8,549 nucleotides of DNA, from NCBI GenBank assembly GCA_030609345.1, contig JAUWCK010000036.1:1-8549 (forward strand). Direction: 5' to 3'. A model generated the notes under the pieces. That model ran no database searches and was not told the DNA's origin. It was given only the letters and a program-made list of their open reading frames with translations. The DNA comes from Methanosarcinales archaeon. Lineage in GTDB: Archaea; Halobacteriota; Methanosarcinia; Methanosarcinales; Methanogasteraceae. Each line of letters starts with the position of its first letter. Positions within the stretch are counted from its first letter, which is position 1. Both the position numbers and the translations under genes were made by a program. This document shows positions 4,854-8,549 of this stretch, in pieces.

Positions 4854-7800
4854 ATGAACCGGGGAAAAATCGTCATCATATTATGCATGGTACTGCTATC
4901 GATCCAGATAGCTTCAGCAGATATGCTGAATCTTACCGCGTCAACGGATGAGACGTTTGCAGATAATCGAACCGTTTGGATCACGACAAATCTCACGAAC
5001 ACGACAGGTTACCCAATCAACGACACGCGCGTGAACTTCACGACGGATTGTGGAATCTTAAGCGCAGGTTATAACTATACCAACGCTTCCGGCATCGCTG
5101 TCGTAAACATCAGTTCGTGGGATCTCTGTACTGCAAACATCACGGCAGAGGCAGGTGCCGTAAACGCGACGGTCAATGTAACATTTGTCAGGGGACCGAT
5201 CTCGCGGATCATACTCTCTGCCAATTCATCTGACACTGTGAACACCACACATCTGGTCACGGCAACAGTCTATGATAAGACCAGGGACGAGTTTGCGAAT
5301 AATGAAAGCAGATGGCGGGTGATGCCGAATGTGGCACTGAACTTCACGATCACCCCGCCTCCGAATAACACAGCAAACACCCCGACCACATACAACAGCG
5401 CGAATGTCACGCCATCGACGAACATCACAGACGCTTCCGGCATCACGACCGCGATTGCAAGAATCGATAAACGGGCCGGGAGTAACAACATAGGGGTGAA
5501 TGTCACCAACGAGGATGGTGTTTTGGTGTACAACTACATAACAATCGTCGGTCTTGCAGGCGAAGCGACAACGCTCGCCGTAACCGCAAGTCCTGAGAAC
5601 GTCTCTGCCAATGGCATCGCTCTCTCGCACGTAACCGGCAAGGTCACAGACGGGTTTGGAAATCCACTCCTGTCGACAGGTGCGATCCGATTCAACGTAA
5701 CAGACAGCGACCCTATCATCAAGCCGCTCAATTCGGTTGGAGAGGCAACGATAAGCATCGGACCATCGAAATTCACAGACAATGTAGCAGTGAACGGCAC
5801 ATACATCAATGTGACCGGCGACTACACGAATATCACCGACTCTGCCACTGTGATATTCTACGCGGAAGAACCTGTAAGAGTTGTTGTTACGGCAGACGCC
5901 ACAAAGATATCCACATCAAACATCCCAGGAGTCAATATATCAACGATCACCGCAACCGTGATCGATAAATGGGGACACACGCTTTCGGGTAGAACTGTCA
6001 ATTTCAGTCTCACAGGTCCCGGAACGCTCTCGTCACCCACTGGAACGACCGATTTGCGTGGACAGGTAATGATCACGCTGCAATCGGACACTGCCGGAGA
6101 TGCGACCGTTGCCGCAAAAGTGCTTAATGATTCAGGATACGAGCTCGAAGGGAGTATCGTTATCCGCATCCTGAGTGATCCCTTTATTTCAGTTATAACA
6201 ACGATCGAGCCGGATCCTATCGAGCCGGGCGGGATCATCAACGTGACCACTTCCGTATCAGGGCAGGGCAACATCACAGGAACCAGGCTTGCCGCACATG
6301 CTATGCTTACGCTTGACCGGTCAGGTAGCATGGATCCCGATTACTACGCGGGAACGCCACTTGATGTTGTGCTCGTGATAGATAATTCCGGTTCGATGAA
6401 AGGGGTGAAGATCGCCGATGCCAAGACTGCTGCAAAAACGTTTGTGAGTCGGTTGAGCAGTGTGAATAGAGTTGCAATATATGCCTTTGATGGTACTGAC
6501 TTCGAAAGTCCGAAGATGTACTTAAATTGGATATTATTAAATTCATCCCAGAATAGAACTCTTGTAAATGATACCATTGATGGGCTCAGTGCAGACTATT
6601 GGACTCCCATCTGGGATACTATTGGAGCGGCATGTGTCAAAGCAAGTTATCACAGGAGTTATGCCACTCCTGTTGTGGTCGCACTCACCGATGGGGATGA
6701 TTGGGGTACTGCGGGTCGCGAGAAGGGTAGTGAAGAGTATGCACCATGGCATGGCTGGGGCACGAGCGAATGGATCGGAACCATCACGAGATACTACGAT
6801 GGTAGCGACCATAGTATCAGCATAAATGAAAACAGGAATGGACTGCTGAATGCACCATTTCTGATATATACGATCGGGTTGGGCGTGGATCCACATAATC
6901 CAAGTTATGAAAATGGAAACAATGATCCAAGCAACTGGACTGGAGAATACTTAAAAACAACCGAGTATGATCTCTGGAGCGTTTCCAGAACATCTGATTG
7001 GAATAATAAACATGGCAGATGCTATTATGCTCCAAATTCATCAGAGCTGAGTGAGATATATAATAATATTGCTCAGGAAATCAGTGATTATGATATTACC
7101 GAGATATCTTACGGCTATGATGGGTTTACGCCCTATAATTGTGGTGTTCAAGCCACCATTCCTGTTAGCGGGACATGGACCGATAATCTCACGATCAACG
7201 AAACCATAAACGACCTCAAGATAGAATTAGAGTGGTCTGGCAGCGATCTGAATCTTTCGTTGATTAGTCCGAGCGGTCATGTATACGGGGCTTTGAATGA
7301 TACAACAGGATATACCGGTGCAGACACAAACCCGGAGTATATCTGGATCAGCCCACTATCAGGGGAGTATCCACAGTCAGACATGGGGCATGTTGAGAAG
7401 GGGATCTGGACGATAACGGTGAGCGGAACCTCTGGTCAGGTCTTTAACATCAGCTCTTACATTGACAAGAAGAGCGCTGCGCAGATTGCATCACATGCAT
7501 TCATAGAGAGCCTTGATCCGATCAGATATGATCGCGTTGGATTAGCAACATATAGTTATTCGAGTACGAACGAGACCGCGACGCAGGAGAGTTATGTATA
7601 TCAGGGAAACCAGTGGGAGGGCTATTTCACGGTCAGTGCTTATGCGATCTATTGTTTCAATCTATCGTGGGCTGATGCATCCGACTTTGATCTATATCTG
7701 TACGATGGAATAACCCTTCTTGACTCATCAAATACGTCAAATCCGGAGATGGTGAGTGCTGCACTATCACCCGGTACAAATTACCGGATCGTGGTCAATG

Positions 7801-8549
7801 GAACAAACGTTACAGGAAACGATATGCAATTTGCGATCAATGTCTACAGCACAATCGAAACCGTAAATTCGGGAACAGCTGCTTTCCTTGGAACATCGAC
7901 TACTGTGGATGTACCCCCTGTAGATTTAAACAAGACCTTCCTGATTGTTAAAAGCAGCGACGATCGCACCTGGAGATCAAATGCCAATGCTTTCACGATC
8001 AGAGGTCATTTTATTGATAACGATACAATAGAATTTACGAGAGGGGCTGCTTCAGGCAAGGGCAAGGTATCCTACTTTATTATACAGGCAGACAATATAG
8101 AAGTTCAGAATGGGACCACTACATTCGCAAAAGGAGAGAGTCAAAAGGATGTTTCGATAACTACTGTGGCAGATCACGCTACAAAATGTTTTGTTGCGTT
8201 GAGCACGAGTTCCAACAGCAACTCAAGGAACTATGTACACGAGTCATGGGTCACAGGAGAGTTGACAGCAAATAACATTCTGACGTTGAAGAGAGCGGCA
8301 TCTGGTAAATCAGAGGTCACTGTTGACTGGTTTGTAATTCGTTTCACTGATAATACAACAGTCCAGACAGGGGAGACATCCTGGTCGGGTGTCCAAGCCA
8401 CTCAAACAATAACTTCGGTTAACACATCGAGAACATGGCTTTACTTCACTTCAAGGATGACCAATAACGGATTGGCTCATACCTCGATAAAAGGAGAGAT
8501 AACAGACTCAACGGCATTGACCTTTTCTAAGCACTCTGATTCAACCACA
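4854..8549 (+). CDS. Giant secreted surface protein with Ig-like, VWA and PPC-like domains (3' end outside window)
   Basis: The frame is open for 1232 codons without a stop, so the protein is longer than 1232 residues. ATG 4854 follows an in-frame TGA at 4839-4841. Residues 1-22 form a signal peptide with a hydrophobic core (IVIILCMVLLSIQIA), cleaved after ASA. Residues about 24-113, 114-233, 236-338 and 340-442 look like four invasin-type Ig domains; the hallmark G turn appears as TNASGIA (76), TDASGIT (192) and TDLRGQV (399). About 30 N-x-S/T sequons lie in residues 23-482. A VWA domain spans roughly 503-765, with MIDAS residues D510, S512, S514, T584 and D613. Two PPC-like beta domains follow (769-866 and about 921-1000), then repeats of about 80 residues. 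It is probably an exported adhesin or cell-envelope protein; ligand and anchor are unknown. The C terminus would show whether it has an S-layer, PGF or transmembrane anchor. Confidence 0.92.
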   Translation, partial: MNRGKIVIILCMVLLSIQIASADMLNLTASTDETFADNRTVWITTNLTNTTGYPINDTRVNFTTDCGILSAGYNYTNASGIAVVNISSWDLCTANITAEAGAVNATVNVTFVRGPISRIILSANSSDTVNTTHLVTATVYDKTRDEFANNESRWRVMPNVALNFTITPPPNNTANTPTTYNSANVTPSTNITDASGITTAIARIDKRAGSNNIGVNVTNEDGVLVYNYITIVGLAGEATTLAVTASPENVSANGIALSHVTGKVTDGFGNPLLSTGAIRFNVTDSDPIIKPLNSVGEATISIGPSKFTDNVAVNGTYINVTGDYTNITDSATVIFYAEEPVRVVVTADATKISTSNIPGVNISTITATVIDKWGHTLSGRTVNFSLTGPGTLSSPTGTTDLRGQVMITLQSDTAGDATVAAKVLNDSGYELEGSIVIRILSDPFISVITTIEPDPIEPGGIINVTTSVSGQGNITGTRLAAHAMLTLDRSGSMDPDYYAGTPLDVVLVIDNSGSMKGVKIADAKTAAKTFVSRLSSVNRVAIYAFDGTDFESPKMYLNWILLNSSQNRTLVNDTIDGLSADYWTPIWDTIGAACVKASYHRSYATPVVVALTDGDDWGTAGREKGSEEYAPWHGWGTSEWIGTITRYYDGSDHSISINENRNGLLNAPFLIYTIGLGVDPHNPSYENGNNDPSNWTGEYLKTTEYDLWSVSRTSDWNNKHGRCYYAPNSSELSEIYNNIAQEISDYDITEISYGYDGFTPYNCGVQATIPVSGTWTDNLTINETINDLKIELEWSGSDLNLSLISPSGHVYGALNDTTGYTGADTNPEYIWISPLSGEYPQSDMGHVEKGIWTITVSGTSGQVFNISSYIDKKSAAQIASHAFIESLDPIRYDRVGLATYSYSSTNETATQESYVYQGNQWEGYFTVSAYAIYCFNLSWADASDFDLYLYDGITLLDSSNTSNPEMVSAALSPGTNYRIVVNGTNVTGNDMQFAINVYSTIETVNSGTAAFLGTSTTVDVPPVDLNKTFLIVKSSDDRTWRSNANAFTIRGHFIDNDTIEFTRGAASGKGKVSYFIIQADNIEVQNGTTTFAKGESQKDVSITTVADHATKCFVALSTSSNSNSRNYVHESWVTGELTANNILTLKRAASGKSEVTVDWFVIRFTDNTTVQTGETSWSGVQATQTITSVNTSRTWLYFTSRMTNNGLAHTSIKGEITDSTALTFSKHSDSTT
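6360..7148 (+). other. VWA domain with MIDAS site (within the surface protein)
   Basis: LDVVLVIDNSGSMKG (503-517) is the first strand and metal loop. KIADAKTAAKTF is helix 1 and NRVAIYAFDG strand 2. ADYWTPIWDTIGAA (580-593) supplies the MIDAS threonine T584, and VVVALTDGDDWG (607-618) the second aspartate D613. LIYTIGLGV (about 670-678) is the late core strand, and SSELSEIYNNIAQEI the last helix. Such domains bind protein partners through a divalent metal. About 90 residues between strands, rich in W, Y, N and H (618-742), enlarge the usual domain of about 180 residues. Confidence 0.85.
8004..8549 (+). repeat. C-terminal tandem beta repeats of about 80 residues, continuing past the window
   Basis: Three units can be aligned by their first strands: IRGHFIDNDTIEFTRGAASGK (from 1049, read across the join), VTGELTANNILTLKRAASGK (from 1133) and IKGEITDSTALTFSKHSDS (from 1212). 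The conserved glycines G1051, G1135 and G1214 give periods of 84 and 79 residues. After the xASGK turn come VSYFIIQ and VDWFVIR-type strands. At least two full copies are present and the third is cut. They are probably stacked beta modules extending the protein from the cell surface; I do not recognise a named family. Confidence 0.65.

Noticed and set aside
4703..4951. Small plus-strand ORF across the pyrE end and the start of the surface protein
   Set aside because: It overlaps two well-supported genes, has a composition unlike a real protein and no RBS.
5075..7041. Series of minus-strand ORFs (about 60-157 codons) antisense to the surface-protein gene
   Set aside because: They are mirror frames of the Thr/Asn/Val-rich coding strand; none shows domain features or upstream signals, while the plus frame is continuous with clear domains.

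Overview
The window looks like chromosomal DNA from a euryarchaeon, probably of the methanogen/ANME-type lineages (Methanomicrobia or Syntrophoarchaeia-like). The reasons are a clear archaeal ribosomal protein L7Ae, archaeal-style TATA elements, short leaders with little Shine-Dalgarno signal, euryarchaeal-looking HisC and OMP decarboxylase, and a huge N-glycosylation-rich surface protein with von Willebrand A and Ig-like domains. The lineage is an inference; no rRNA or other phylogenetic marker beyond L7Ae is present.

Layout: (1) 1-305, minus strand: rpl7ae, missing its C-terminal end at the window edge. (2) 306-404: short divergent promoter region with a shared palindromic TATATATA box and a small hairpin in the L7Ae leader. 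(3) 405-1190, plus: larB, for nickel-pincer cofactor synthesis. (4) 1191-1425: convergent intergenic region with an 18-bp inverted repeat. (5) 1426-2517, minus: hisC. (6) 2518-3350: 833 bases without a convincing gene. Its second part, about 2769-3320, is a very AT-rich block bounded by imperfect terminal inverted repeats that start and end with TA, so it looks like a MITE or gutted insertion element. In its middle sits a GC-richer, hairpin-rich island (about 2941-3130) that could be a structured RNA. (7) 3351-4070 and 4072-4773, plus: pyrF and pyrE, one base apart, the last two enzymes of de novo UMP synthesis. (8) 4854-8549, plus: the first 1232 codons of a giant secreted protein that runs off the window. 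It has a signal peptide, about four invasin-like Ig domains, a VWA domain, two PPC-like beta domains and C-terminal repeats of about 80 residues.

Functionally most of the window is ordinary housekeeping (ribosome, histidine, pyrimidine, cofactor). pyrE and pyrF act in sequence and are almost certainly co-transcribed. The less ordinary parts are the TIR-bounded element with its GC-rich core just upstream of pyrF, the alternative hairpins between larB and hisC, and the architecture of the surface protein. That protein carries two DxSGSM motifs 22 residues apart and a second VWA-like helix-strand segment about 380 residues later, suggesting one VWA domain inserted inside another.
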